Positions 16,873 to 25,313 of a DNA stretch of 64,000 nt are shown piece by piece; position 1 is the stretch's first letter; the number at the start of each line of letters is the position of its first letter. The DNA is taken from positions 7,671,001 through 7,735,000 of the forward strand of contig NZ_JACHMI010000001.1 in assembly GCF_014207985.1 (NCBI RefSeq), given 5' to 3'. The notes below the pieces were generated by a model. That model did no database searches, was not told the origin of the DNA, and was given only the letters and a program-made list of their open reading frames with translations. Origin of the DNA: Nonomuraea rubra. GTDB taxonomy: Bacteria; Actinomycetota; Actinomycetes; Streptosporangiales; Streptosporangiaceae. A program made the position numbers and the translations under genes.

Positions 16873-17316
16873 ATGCGCGCACGTGAGCTAGCCGTCGACT
16901 TCCCGACGGTCACCCTGGACACCCCGGCGCTGGAGGCGGCCAAGCTGCTGGCCGACCGGGACCTGCCCGGGCTCATCCTGGTCGACGAGGCCGGGCGGCC
17001 GCACAGCATCCTGCCCGGCACGCAGGTGTTGCGGCTGGCGGTGCCGGCGTACTGCCAGGACGATCCGGCGCTGGCCCGGGTGGTGGACGAGGCCCACGCG
17101 GACCGGTTCCTGCACCGGCTCGGCGGCAAGACCGTGCGGGAGTGCCTGCCGGAGCAGCCGCGCGAGCTGCCGGTGACCGACGCCAAGGCGACGGTGCTGG
17201 AGCTGGCGGCGCTGATGGCGCGTACGCGGAGCCCGCTCGTCGCGGTGATGGACGAGGAGAGGCTGATCGGGGCCGTCACGCTGCAGTCACTGCTCGACCA
17301 CGCCCTCCAGCTCTGA
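16873..17316 (+). CDS. CBS-domain protein
   Basis: A 147-residue protein made of two CBS motifs (about 1-55 and 95-147), which pair into an adenosyl-nucleotide binding Bateman module. The first carries LADRDLPGLILVDEAGRP, the second SPLVAVMDEERLIGAVTLQSLLD. No catalytic domain is attached. Placed 80 bp after ktrA on the same strand, so possibly co-regulated with K+ uptake, but no overlap. GGAGGCGAACG upstream supports the ATG. Confidence 0.85.
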   Translation: MRARELAVDFPTVTLDTPALEAAKLLADRDLPGLILVDEAGRPHSILPGTQVLRLAVPAYCQDDPALARVVDEAHADRFLHRLGGKTVRECLPEQPRELPVTDAKATVLELAALMARTRSPLVAVMDEERLIGAVTLQSLLDHALQL

Positions 17317-17437
17317 TCGGCGCGTAACGCCACGAACGGGCGCAATGACGCGCGTCCGGGGAAGCCGAGACCGGGCGCCGAACGGCGCGAGGGTGGGCGT
17401 CCGGGGAGTTCGAGGGTGGGGGTCGTAGGCTGGTCTC

Positions 17438-18043
17438 ATGGTCAAGGCCGCGGCACGACAGCCCGTACCCGCCAGGCGCGCGGACGCCGAGCGCAACATC
17501 GCCGCGATCCTCGAGGCCGGGACGCGGCTGCTCAGCGCCGACCCCACGGCCAGCGTGGCCGACATCGCCAAGGCCGCCGGGGTGGGGCGGGTCACCCTGT
17601 ACGGGCACTTCCCGTCGCGTGAGGCGCTGGTGGACGCCGTGCTCGACCACGCGGTGGGCATGGCGGACGCGGTGCTGGAGGACGAGTCGATCGACACGGC
17701 GCCCGCGCCGGAGGCGATGGCGGGGCTGCTGCGCTCGTCGTGGGAGGTCCTCGACCGGCACCGCCGGCTGTTCCTGGCGGCCGACCGGGTGCTGGCCACC
17801 GAGCGCATCAGGGAGCACCACGAGGCCCCGCTGCGGCGGGTCGAACGGCTCATCGAGCGGGGGCGACGGGACGGCGACTTCCGCGACGACCTGCCGTTGC
17901 CGTGGCTGGTGACCGCGTTCTTCTCCCTCATCCACAGCGCCGCCCAGGAGCGCGAGGCGAACCGGCTCGCGCCGGAGGAGGTGGAGGAAGTGCTGATCAA
18001 GACGATGTTGTCGCTGCTCCTCTCGCCCGCCGCCGAATCCTAG
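17438..18043 (+). CDS. TetR/AcrR family transcriptional regulator
   Basis: A 201-residue one-domain regulator with a TetR helix-turn-helix at about residues 20-65 (ILEAGTRLL ... ADIAKAAGVGRVTLYGHFPSREAL) and an all-helical ligand domain. Repressor of unknown target. It lies ~1.2 kb from the MFS exporter whose promoter carries two palindromes; it might control it, but a gene on the other strand lies between. Confidence 0.85.
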   Translation: MVKAAARQPVPARRADAERNIAAILEAGTRLLSADPTASVADIAKAAGVGRVTLYGHFPSREALVDAVLDHAVGMADAVLEDESIDTAPAPEAMAGLLRSSWEVLDRHRRLFLAADRVLATERIREHHEAPLRRVERLIERGRRDGDFRDDLPLPWLVTAFFSLIHSAAQEREANRLAPEEVEEVLIKTMLSLLLSPAAES

Positions 18044-18100
18044 GCGAAGCGATTAGGCTCCGCGGCAGAAGACGCGGAACGTCCGGCGGAGAGGAGAGCG

Positions 18101-18214
18101 ATGATGTCTCGCCACAACGGTAGCTGGTGGCACAACTTCTGGGCTCACAGCGTCGGGGTCTTCTCCTCGTCCGTGCTGTCCCATTCCACGGGCACCCAGC
18201 ACGAGCAGCGCTGA
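18101..18214 (+). CDS. Small Trp/His-rich protein, 37 residues
   Basis: A 37-residue frame with a strong ribosome binding site (GGAGAGGAG, about 6 nt before the ATG). It starts MMSRHNGSWWHNFWAHSVG and continues Ser/His rich. No family is recognised. It lies 57 bp after the TetR gene on the same strand and may share its transcript. Its stop lies 4 bp from the convergent nucleoside-hydrolase stop. The composition (three Trp, five His) is unusual for a chance frame. Confidence 0.45.
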   Translation: MMSRHNGSWWHNFWAHSVGVFSSSVLSHSTGTQHEQR

Positions 18215-18218
18215 TCAG

Positions 18219-19148
18219 CTACCGCTGAGCCCGCTCGACGGCCTCGATCCAGGTGTCGTCGAAGGCTTGCACGTCCAGGTCGGTGAGCACGTGCGTCCGG
18301 CGTCCGCCGGCGTCGTCCTCGAACCGCAGTTGCTCCGCTTCGAGGACGGTCCGCACCCGCTGCTCCTGGACGACGGCGCCGCTCCAGCCGAGCGCCACGG
18401 CGCAGGCGACGGGGTCCCAGTGGAAGTTGACCAGGTCGTCGGGTAGCCCGGCGTGAGCGCGGCCGAGTTCCGTCATGCCGGCGTCCACGGCGTAGGCCTC
18501 GCACTGGCGGGCGAGCAGCTCGCCCAGGGGTCCGGAGGCCGCCAGGCGGGGCAGGTGGGCGGCCCGCAGGTGCGACCTGGCGGCGACGGGCAGAGGGACC
18601 AGGGTGAGGCGGGCGTGCCCGGCCATCAGCTCGGCGGCGCGGGGGTCGCACTGCGTGTTCCAGTCCATGTCCGGGCCCCAGGCGGGCAGGCCGGGGCCGA
18701 GGGGTCGCAGCCATCCGCCCATGGCCACCACCGGCACCCCGTCGAGCCGGCCGGGCCGCGCCTGGTGCAGCCGCGCCAGGTTGGTGAAGGGGCCGATGGC
18801 CGCGATGGTGGCGCCCTGATCGATGCTGCGCTCCAGCAGGTCGATCGCCGCTTCCGGCGGTGCTGGGCGAGGGTCTACGGGCACTCCCCAGTACCGCGCG
18901 TGATCGGGTAGGCCGCCCATGGGGACGCCCGTGGTGGACGTTCCCGCCCCGGCCACGACCGGGATGTCCGGGCGCCCGGCCAGCCGGAGGCAGTGCTCGG
19001 CGTAACCGGCGCGGCGGCCGTCGGGGTCGCCGGTGGTGGTGACGCCGACGATCTCCACGCCCGGCCAGCCCAGGACCATCGCCAGGGCGCAGACGTCGTC
19101 GGGATCTCCGCCCAGGTCGGTGTCGAGGTGCAAGCGCATGCCAGGCAT
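18219..19148 (-). CDS. Inosine/uridine-preferring nucleoside hydrolase family
   Basis: About 309 residues. Nucleoside hydrolases cleave the N-glycosidic bond of ribonucleosides using a Ca2+ held by an Asp cluster; here the N-terminal motif reads HLDTDLGGDPDDVCAL, with two residues inserted compared with the classic DTDPGxDDA. Other family parts are VVAGAGTS, AIGPFTNLA and, near the C terminus, FHWDPVACAVAL. I start at the ATG 19148; the ATG at 19139 is equally possible. A longer frame to 19232 would run into the divergent MFS promoter. Confidence 0.85.
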   Translation of the reverse strand: MPGMRLHLDTDLGGDPDDVCALAMVLGWPGVEIVGVTTTGDPDGRRAGYAEHCLRLAGRPDIPVVAGAGTSTTGVPMGGLPDHARYWGVPVDPRPAPPEAAIDLLERSIDQGATIAAIGPFTNLARLHQARPGRLDGVPVVAMGGWLRPLGPGLPAWGPDMDWNTQCDPRAAELMAGHARLTLVPLPVAARSHLRAAHLPRLAASGPLGELLARQCEAYAVDAGMTELGRAHAGLPDDLVNFHWDPVACAVALGWSGAVVQEQRVRTVLEAEQLRFEDDAGGRRTHVLTDLDVQAFDDTWIEAVERAQR

Positions 19149-19203
19149 CCTGTCGCCTCGCGTGCCCGGCTGCCAGGGCTTTTCCGCTCCGCTCGCCGCC
19201 TTC

Positions 19204-19232
19204 TTGACACGGTACCCCCGTACCGTTTGCAT
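19204..19232 (+). promoter_or_regulatory. Promoter of the MFS gene with operator in the spacer
   Basis: A consensus -35 TTGACA (19204-19209) is followed 17 bp later by a weak -10 TTGCAT (19227-19232). The spacer holds the perfect inverted repeat ACGGTAC-CCCC-GTACCGT (19209-19226). A repressor on this site would exclude RNA polymerase. Confidence 0.65.
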
Positions 19233-19236
19233 GTGT

Positions 19237-19262
19237 TAACTTGAACACCACTGTTCGAGTTA
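19237..19262. promoter_or_regulatory. Second operator-like palindrome before the MFS gene
   Basis: Arms AACTTGAACA (19238-19247) and TGTTCGAGTT (19252-19261) pair at 9 of 10 positions around CCAC, with one further pair outside. Different sequence from the palindrome in the promoter spacer, so probably a different regulator or a 5' leader hairpin overlapping the ribosome binding site AGGGAG. Confidence 0.55.
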
Positions 19263-19273
19263 GGGAGTTGCGA

Positions 19274-20773
19274 ATGAATCGACACCACAGGCCGAAGGGC
19301 GGCGGATGGGTCGTGCTGGGGCTGCTGTGCCTGGCGCAGTTCATGCTGATCGTCGACATCACGGTGGTGCAGGTCGCGCTGCCGTCCATCGGCGCCGACC
19401 TGGCGCTCGGCCGGGAGGCGCTGACCTGGGTGGTGACCGCGTACACGCTCTGCTTCGGCGGGCTCATGGTGCTCGGCGGGCGGCTCGCCGACGTGTTCGG
19501 CGCGCGCGGGACGCTGCTGGCCGGGCTGGGGGTGTTCACGGCGGCCTCGCTGGTGTGCGGGCTGGCCGGGAGCGGGGCCGTGCTCGTCGCGGGGCGGGCG
19601 CTGCAGGGGGTCGGCGCGGCGCTGCTGTCGCCGGCGGCGCTGGCGGTGATCGTCGCCACCTTCCACGGCGAGCGGCGGGCACGCGCGCTCGGCGTGTGGG
19701 CCGCGATCGGTGGCACGGGGGCTGCGCTGGGGGTGCTGGTCGGCGGGCTGCTGACGGCGGGGCCCGGATGGGCGTGGGTGTTCTTCGTCAACGTGCCGAT
19801 CGGGCTGGCGGTACTGGCCGCGGTACCCGCCGTGGTACCGGCAGCCGCGGGGCGGCGTGAGGTGGTGGACGTGCCCGGTGCGCTGGTCGTGACGCTGGCG
19901 ACGGCGTTGCTGATCTACGGGGTGGTCACGGCGGGCGACGCCGGGTGGGCCGCCGCGGGCACGGTGCTGCCGCTGGCCGGGGCGGTGCTGCTGTACGTGC
20001 TGTTCGTCGTCGTCGAGCGGTCCGTACGGTCGCCGCTCATGCGGGCCGCGACGCTCGCCCGGCGGCCGGTGATCTCGGGGACGTTCGTGATGCTGGTGGC
20101 CACCGGGCTGATGCTGGGCCTGTTCTTCCTCAGCACGCTCTACCTGCAGCACGTGCTCGGATTCAGCCCGCTGGAGACCGGGCTGATCTTCCTGCCGGCG
20201 GCGGTCGCCATCACGGCCGGCGCGCAGCTCGGCGGCCACCTCATCGGGCGGGTCGGCGGCAGGCCGGTGGCGGTGGCGGCGTTCGTGCTGACCGCGGCGG
20301 GGGCGGCGCTGATGGCGCGGGTCTCCCCCGGCACCAGCGTCTACATCACGCTGCTGCCCGGGTTCGTGCTGGCCTCGCTGGGCATCGGGCCGGCGTTCGT
20401 GACGGCCACCACGACGACCATGGCGAACATCCCTCCCGGCGAGAACGGCGTGGCCTCCGGGGTCATCAACACCTTCCACGAGCTCGGCGGCTCGATCGGG
20501 GTGGCGGTCGTGTCCACGGTGGCCGCCGCCGGCCTCGCACCCGGAGCAGCCGGAGCGGCAGGGGCGGCGGGCGCCGGAGGGTTCGTGGCCGGGTTCACGC
20601 TGTGCGCCGTGGTGGCGGGGGTCGCCGGGGCCGTCGCGCTCGGGCTGGTGCCGGGCGGGAAACCCGCAGCCGCATTCGTCGGCCACGGGCACGCGCAGGG
20701 GCACGCGCAGGAGCAGGCGCAGGGGCAGGCGCAGGGGCAGGCGCAGCGGCACGGTCACGGGTACGGCGGCTGA
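19274..20773 (+). CDS. MFS drug exporter, DHA2 (EmrB/QacA) family
   Basis: A 499-residue, probably 14-helix proton-coupled exporter. Motifs: DITVVQVALPSIGADL in helix 1, GGRLADVFGARG (motif A), AGRALQGVGAALLSPAAL (motif B) and GVASGVINTFHELGGSIGVA. ATG 19274 has AGGGAG six bases upstream. After the last helix a ~30-residue His/Gln/Gly tail is coded by five 12-bp repeats; it is not a family feature and could bind metal or be neutral slippage. Substrate unknown. Confidence 0.9.
   Translation: MNRHHRPKGGGWVVLGLLCLAQFMLIVDITVVQVALPSIGADLALGREALTWVVTAYTLCFGGLMVLGGRLADVFGARGTLLAGLGVFTAASLVCGLAGSGAVLVAGRALQGVGAALLSPAALAVIVATFHGERRARALGVWAAIGGTGAALGVLVGGLLTAGPGWAWVFFVNVPIGLAVLAAVPAVVPAAAGRREVVDVPGALVVTLATALLIYGVVTAGDAGWAAAGTVLPLAGAVLLYVLFVVVERSVRSPLMRAATLARRPVISGTFVMLVATGLMLGLFFLSTLYLQHVLGFSPLETGLIFLPAAVAITAGAQLGGHLIGRVGGRPVAVAAFVLTAAGAALMARVSPGTSVYITLLPGFVLASLGIGPAFVTATTTTMANIPPGENGVASGVINTFHELGGSIGVAVVSTVAAAGLAPGAAGAAGAAGAGGFVAGFTLCAVVAGVAGAVALGLVPGGKPAAAFVGHGHAQGHAQEQAQGQAQGQAQRHGHGYGG
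20694..20753. repeat. Five 12-bp tandem repeats in the MFS C-terminal tail
   Basis: Units of the type CGCAGGGGCAGG, in frame, give a Gly/Ala/Gln/His repeat (GQAQ, GHAQ, EQAQ). Two are exact and three have one to three changes. Confidence 0.85.
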
Positions 20774-20859
20774 CGCGTCACACCAGCAAAAACCGGGATA
20801 TCGCCGATGACTCCGGCGGTCTATCCTTCATTGATGGTCAAATTCTGCCGGCGGAAGCG

Positions 20860-21237
20860 GTGACTCCGCAGATGCCGCCATTAACGCTGGCGCACCAGCA
20901 CCTGTCCGGGGTGACCGTGATCGCGGTGACCGGTGAGATGGACGCCACCAACCGGGCCGACCTCGAGGCCTACCTCCGGGAGACCGGCCCGGCCCCTACG
21001 GAACGGCTGGTGTTCGACCTGTCCGGAGTGCCGTTCATGGACAGCTCCGGACTGCATGTCCTGCTGAAATGCGCCACGGACTGCCTGAGGGACGGCGGTG
21101 TCGTGCATCTGGCGGGCGTGCAGCCCCTGCCCGCCCGGCTGTTCGAGATCACGGGCGTGGTGGCGCACCTCCCGGTGCACGAGCGGGTCGAGGACGCCAT
21201 CACCGCCGCGCTGAGCTCATCGGAACGCTCCATCTAG
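20860..21237 (+). CDS. STAS-domain anti-sigma factor antagonist
   Basis: About 125 residues from the GTG at 20860 (121 from the ATG at 20872); neither has a strong ribosome binding site. A single STAS domain: VTVIAVTGEMDATN, then LVFDLSGVPFMDSSGLHVLL, where the DSSG serine is the residue phosphorylated in SpoIIAA/RsbV-like proteins. It would release a sigma factor by binding an RsbW-like kinase, which is not nearby. The stop codon shares the tetranucleotide CTAG with the stop of the convergent SARP gene. Confidence 0.88.
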   Translation: MTPQMPPLTLAHQHLSGVTVIAVTGEMDATNRADLEAYLRETGPAPTERLVFDLSGVPFMDSSGLHVLLKCATDCLRDGGVVHLAGVQPLPARLFEITGVVAHLPVHERVEDAITAALSSSERSI

Positions 21238-24041
21238 GGCACCAGCCTGGAGAGGCCGGCGCGGGCGTGGGACTGCTCCGCGAGGTCGCCCATCTCGACG
21301 GCCGCGTCGAGGGCAGCACGGTAGAGGTGCCGGGCTCGGTCGGCTTCGCCGAGGGCCAGTGCGGCGGCGGCGAGGCCGTTGAGTGCCTTGGCCGCGCCGC
21401 GCCGGTAGTCGAAGCGGCGATACAGCTCCAGCGCGTTGCCGTGGTGCGCGTGCGCCTCCGCCGGGCGGTCCAGCCGCAGGCAGGCGGTGCCGAGGTGGTG
21501 CAGGGCGTCGGCTTCCCCGCCTCGGCTGCCGATGGCGCGGAAGAGCTCCAGCGCATCGCGGTGCAGGTCGGCGGCCTCGGCGAAGCGGCCCTGCCGCTCG
21601 TGTGCGACGCCGAGGTAGTCCGTGATCACCGCCTCGCCGAAGCGGTCGCCGAGCTCGCGGAACAACTCCAGCCCACGGTGCAGCGCGCGGAGCGCGGCCT
21701 CGTGGTCGCCGGCGGCGGCTCGTACATCGCCCAGGCCGGTCAGGGCCCGCGCCTGGCCGCGGCGGTCGTCGGCGGTGCGGCCGACGGCCAGGGCCTGCTC
21801 GAAGTGCTCCGCCGCCTGCCGGTGGTCGCCTTGCAGGTGGTGCACCCAGCCGAGGTCGGTCAGTGCCCGGCCCTCACCCGCGAGGTCCCCGAGGCGGCGG
21901 GCCGCGGCCAGCGCCTTGCCGTACAGGGTGCGGGCATCGTCGTGCAGCGCGTGGTCGTACAGGTAGCGGTAGAGGGTCGTGGCCAGCGGGCCCGTGTGGG
22001 CCGGCCAGTCGGTGCCGCAGGCGTGCGCGGCGGTTCGGATGAGATTGCCGCGTTCGGCGTCCAGCCAGGCGCGTGCTTCGGCGGCGTCGCGGAAGGGGGT
22101 CGCCGGGCGGCCGGTCGCCGGCCGCCGGTGCGCGCTGTCGGGATAGAGCAGGTCCATGGCCGCGGAGGCGGTGTTCAGGTGGTGGTCCAGCAGCCTGGCC
22201 ATGGCGGCGTGCCGCTCGTGGGGTGGCTCTTCGGCGGCGGTGTCGTGCGCGTACTGCCGCAGCAGGTCGTGGAAGCGGTAGCGGCCGGGTTCGTGCTGCT
22301 GGAGCATGTGCGTGTCGAGCAGCGCCTCCAGCGTGTCCTCGGCCTCGGCGACGTCGAGGCCGGCCAGGGCGGCCGCGGCGTGCGGGGCGACGTCCCGGCC
22401 GGGGTGGAGACCGAGCAGGCGGAACAGGTGGCGTTCGGTGTCCTCGAGCTGCTGGTAGGACAGGGCGAACGCGGCCGCCACGCCGCGTTCGGCGGTCGCC
22501 AGCTCCGACAGCCTGCGCCGTTCGTCGCGCAGGCGCTGGGCCAGATAGGCGACGCTCCAGCGGGGCCGGTGCCGGAGCCGGGCCCCGGCGATGCGTACGG
22601 CGAGCGGCAGGAAGCCGCACAGCAGGAGGACCTCGGCGACCGCGTCCGGCTCCCGGACGGCGCGTTCGCCCACGATCCGGGTGAAGAGGTCGGTGGCGTC
22701 GGAGGCGGGCAGCACCTCCATGGGCAGGGAACGGACGCCGTCGAGATCGGTGAGCCGCCGGCGGCTGGTGATGAGGACGAGGCTGCCGGAGGGGCCGGGA
22801 AGCAGGGGGCGTACGTGCGCGGAGTCAGCGGCGTTGTCCAGGACGACGAGGACGCGGCGGCCGGCCAGTTCGGCTCGCCACAACGCGGCGCGCTCCTCCA
22901 GCCGGGCGGGGATGGCCTCGGCGCGGATGCCGAGCTGGCGCAGCAGGGCCTCCAGCGCTTCGGACGTGGTCATCTGCTGTCTGCCCGCCGTGTGGGCGTG
23001 GAGATCGACGAAGAGCCGGCCGTCGGGGTAGTGATCGGCCAGGCGGTGGGCCGCGCGCACCGCGAGGGCGGTCTTGCCGATGCCGGCCATGCCGTCGATC
23101 GCGGTGATCGACGGCACGGCGTCGTCCTCGGCGATCAGTTGGGTCAGCTCGGCGGTACGTCCGGCGAAGTCGGCGACGTCGTAGGGCAGGAACGTCGCGG
23201 TCTTCCCCTTCGGGCTCCCGGCGGCTCGTGCGTGCGGGCCGGAGTCCCCCCGGAGCCCAGAGTCCCCCCGGAGCCCGGAGTCCCCCCGGAGCCCGGAGTC
23301 CCCCTGGAGCCGGGCGTCCCCCTGGAGCACGGCCTCCTCCACGGCCAGGAACGCGGGACCGGGGTCCAGGCCCTGCTCACGCACCAGCCGGGCCCGGTAG
23401 CCGCGTCCGGCGGAGAGCGCGTCGGCCTGCCGTCCCGCGCGGTGCAGGGCCAGCATGAGCTGCCCGGTCAACCGCTCGCGCAACGGGTGGCCGGCCAGCT
23501 CCGCACCGAGCCGGTCGATGAGGTCCTCGTGCCGTCCCGCGGCGAGCTCCAGGTCGGCCAGCCGTTCGACGGCGGTCAGCCGCCGGTCCTCCAGCCTCGC
23601 GCGGGCGGCGGGCGCGTAGTCCGCCTGCACGTCGGCGAGCGCGGGTCCGCGCCACAGCTCCAGCGCCGTACGCAGCCGCTCGGCGGTCTGCCGTGGATCG
23701 TCCCCGGTGGTGGTCGCGAGGGCGGTGAAGCCTTCCAGGTCGAGCTGCCCCGGCCGGGTGGTGAGCACGTATCCGGCCACGCTCGTCCGGAGCTGGTCTG
23801 CCGCGCCCGCCGCGCGCAGGACGCGCCTGATCGCCGCCAGCGCGGCGTGTACCTGGGCGCGGGCGGTGTCCGGTGGAGCCGGCCCCCACACCGCCTCGGT
23901 CAACCGCTCCACGCTCTGGGCCCGCCCCGCGTGCAGCAGCAGATAGCCGAGGAAGGCACGGTGGCGGGGAGCGAGCGCGGGCAACGGCCGGTCGCCGGCC
24001 GAGACCTCCACGGGCCCCAGGATCAGAAAGCGCGCAGACAC
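21234..24041 (-). CDS. AfsR/SARP-type regulator with BTAD, NB-ARC and TPR
   Basis: About 935 residues from the GTG at 24041. Order: OmpR-like winged helix (starts ARFLILGPVEV), BTAD (about 90-240), a repetitive linker (RGDSGL repeats), NB-ARC STAND ATPase with Walker A DGMAGIGKTALA and VLVVLDNA, then TPRs from about residue 690 to the end (repeats such as DHRQAAEHFEQALAVGR). AfsR-like proteins activate secondary-metabolite genes; DNA binding is controlled by ATP hydrolysis. Divergent from the CMD/SDR/FAD cassette. Upstream in-frame ATGs exist (24101) but no clear ribosome binding site supports any start. Confidence 0.9.
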   Translation of the reverse strand: MSARFLILGPVEVSAGDRPLPALAPRHRAFLGYLLLHAGRAQSVERLTEAVWGPAPPDTARAQVHAALAAIRRVLRAAGAADQLRTSVAGYVLTTRPGQLDLEGFTALATTTGDDPRQTAERLRTALELWRGPALADVQADYAPAARARLEDRRLTAVERLADLELAAGRHEDLIDRLGAELAGHPLRERLTGQLMLALHRAGRQADALSAGRGYRARLVREQGLDPGPAFLAVEEAVLQGDARLQGDSGLRGDSGLRGDSGLRGDSGPHARAAGSPKGKTATFLPYDVADFAGRTAELTQLIAEDDAVPSITAIDGMAGIGKTALAVRAAHRLADHYPDGRLFVDLHAHTAGRQQMTTSEALEALLRQLGIRAEAIPARLEERAALWRAELAGRRVLVVLDNAADSAHVRPLLPGPSGSLVLITSRRRLTDLDGVRSLPMEVLPASDATDLFTRIVGERAVREPDAVAEVLLLCGFLPLAVRIAGARLRHRPRWSVAYLAQRLRDERRRLSELATAERGVAAAFALSYQQLEDTERHLFRLLGLHPGRDVAPHAAAALAGLDVAEAEDTLEALLDTHMLQQHEPGRYRFHDLLRQYAHDTAAEEPPHERHAAMARLLDHHLNTASAAMDLLYPDSAHRRPATGRPATPFRDAAEARAWLDAERGNLIRTAAHACGTDWPAHTGPLATTLYRYLYDHALHDDARTLYGKALAAARRLGDLAGEGRALTDLGWVHHLQGDHRQAAEHFEQALAVGRTADDRRGQARALTGLGDVRAAAGDHEAALRALHRGLELFRELGDRFGEAVITDYLGVAHERQGRFAEAADLHRDALELFRAIGSRGGEADALHHLGTACLRLDRPAEAHAHHGNALELYRRFDYRRGAAKALNGLAAAALALGEADRARHLYRAALDAAVEMGDLAEQSHARAGLSRLVP
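23241..23330. repeat. Five 18-bp tandem repeats in the SARP linker
   Basis: Five consecutive 18-bp units, the central ones reading GGAGTCCCCCCGGAGCCC on the plus strand. On the coding strand each gives six residues (RGDSGL or QGDSGL variants). They lie between BTAD and NB-ARC, so copy number changes linker length without breaking frame. Confidence 0.92.
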
Positions 24042-24163
24042 CCCGGAATCGTACAAGTCATGGCATATCGGCGTTCCATAGCTCACGCATAGCCGGCGCA
24101 TCAGAGCCCTTGCCGAAACTCGTCAGCAGAAGGCGTCACCCCAACCCTGCTGAGGAGTCACTC

Positions 24164-24616
24164 ATGGAAGCACGGATGAAGAACCCCGCCCTGGTCCTGC
24201 CGGGCGCGATGCAGGCGCTGCTCGCGCTCGGCAAGGCGGCCGACCAGGCCGGGCTGCCCAAGACCACGGTGGATCTGGTGCTGCTGCGCGCCAGCCAGAT
24301 CAACGGGTGCAGCGTGTGCGTGGACATGCACGCCAAGGACCTGCGCAAGCAGGGCGAGAGCGACGAGCGGCTGTTCGCCGTGGCCGCGTGGCGCGAGACG
24401 CCGTACTTCACCGACGCCGAGCGCGCCGCGCTCGCCCTGGCCGAGGAGGCCACCCGGCTGGCCGACGGCGGCCAGGTCGGCGACGCGGTGTGGGACGAGG
24501 CCGCCGACCACTACTCCGAGCAGGAGCTGGCCGGCCTGCTGCTGCAGATCGCCACCGTCAACCTGTGGAACCGGCTGAACGCCGCCACCCGGCAGGTCGC
24601 GGGTGCGGCATGGTGA
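24164..24616 (+). CDS. Carboxymuconolactone decarboxylase / AhpD-like protein
   Basis: A 150-residue all-helical CMD-domain protein with the AhpD-type redox motif ASQINGCSVCVDMH (CxxC plus downstream His). Such proteins act as peroxide-reducing or thiol-cycling enzymes. A GAGGAG precedes the ATG. First gene of a plus-strand cassette: its stop overlaps the SDR start by 7 nt. Divergent from the SARP regulator, which could be its controller. Confidence 0.88.
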   Translation: MEARMKNPALVLPGAMQALLALGKAADQAGLPKTTVDLVLLRASQINGCSVCVDMHAKDLRKQGESDERLFAVAAWRETPYFTDAERAALALAEEATRLADGGQVGDAVWDEAADHYSEQELAGLLLQIATVNLWNRLNAATRQVAGAAW

Positions 24617-25302
24617 GCGTCGCGCTCGTCACCGGGGCCACCAGGGGTATCGGCCTGGCGATCGTCCGGCTGCTGGCCGAACGCGGCGTCACCGCGATCG
24701 CCGGCGTGCGGGACGAGGCCGCGGCCGAGCGGCTCGGCCTGCCGTGCGTGCGCCTGGACGTCACGGACCCGGCCGTCGTCCGCGCCGCCGCCGGGTGGAT
24801 CGAGCGGGAGTACGGCAGGCTCGACATTCTGGTCAACAACGCGGGGATCACCCTTCCCGACGGGCCGCCGAGCCAGGCCACGGCCGAGCAGGCCCGGCAC
24901 ATCTACGAGACGAACGTGTTCGGCGTCATCGAGGTCACGAACGCGATGCTGCCGCTGCTGCGCCGCTCGCCGGCGGGACGCGTCGTGAACGTCTCCAGCG
25001 AGCGCGGCTCGATCGGCCGTGCCCTGGACCAGCGGCACCCGCTGTGGCCGATGCTCAACCTCACCTACTGCTCGTCCAAGGCCGCGCTCAACATGATCAC
25101 CGTGTCCTACGCCAAGGAGCTGTGGGACACCCCGATCAAGGTCAACGCGGTCGACCCGGGCTGGGTGAAGACCGACATCAACCACGGCGCCGGGATCAAG
25201 ACCCCCGAGGAGGGCGCCGCGCCGATCGTGGCCATGGCGCTGCTCGGCCCCGACGGCCCCACCGCCGCCTTCGTCCAGGACGAAGGCCCCATCCCCTTCT
25301 GA
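24610..25302 (+). CDS. SDR family NAD(P)-dependent oxidoreductase
   Basis: A 230-residue classical short-chain dehydrogenase. TGATRGIG (residues ~8-15) binds NAD(P); NNAG at about 76; catalytic Ser in VVNVSSERGS and YCSSK gives the Tyr-x3-Lys pair. Substrate unknown. Translationally coupled to the CMD gene and followed after 11 nt by a flavin oxidase. Confidence 0.92.
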   Translation: MVSVALVTGATRGIGLAIVRLLAERGVTAIAGVRDEAAAERLGLPCVRLDVTDPAVVRAAAGWIEREYGRLDILVNNAGITLPDGPPSQATAEQARHIYETNVFGVIEVTNAMLPLLRRSPAGRVVNVSSERGSIGRALDQRHPLWPMLNLTYCSSKAALNMITVSYAKELWDTPIKVNAVDPGWVKTDINHGAGIKTPEEGAAPIVAMALLGPDGPTAAFVQDEGPIPF

Positions 25303-25313
25303 GGAGGACATGC

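Noticed and set aside
21069..24092. 1007-codon plus-strand frame opposite the AfsR-like gene
   Set aside because: Low-complexity translation, no domains; the minus strand has BTAD, NB-ARC and TPR motifs.
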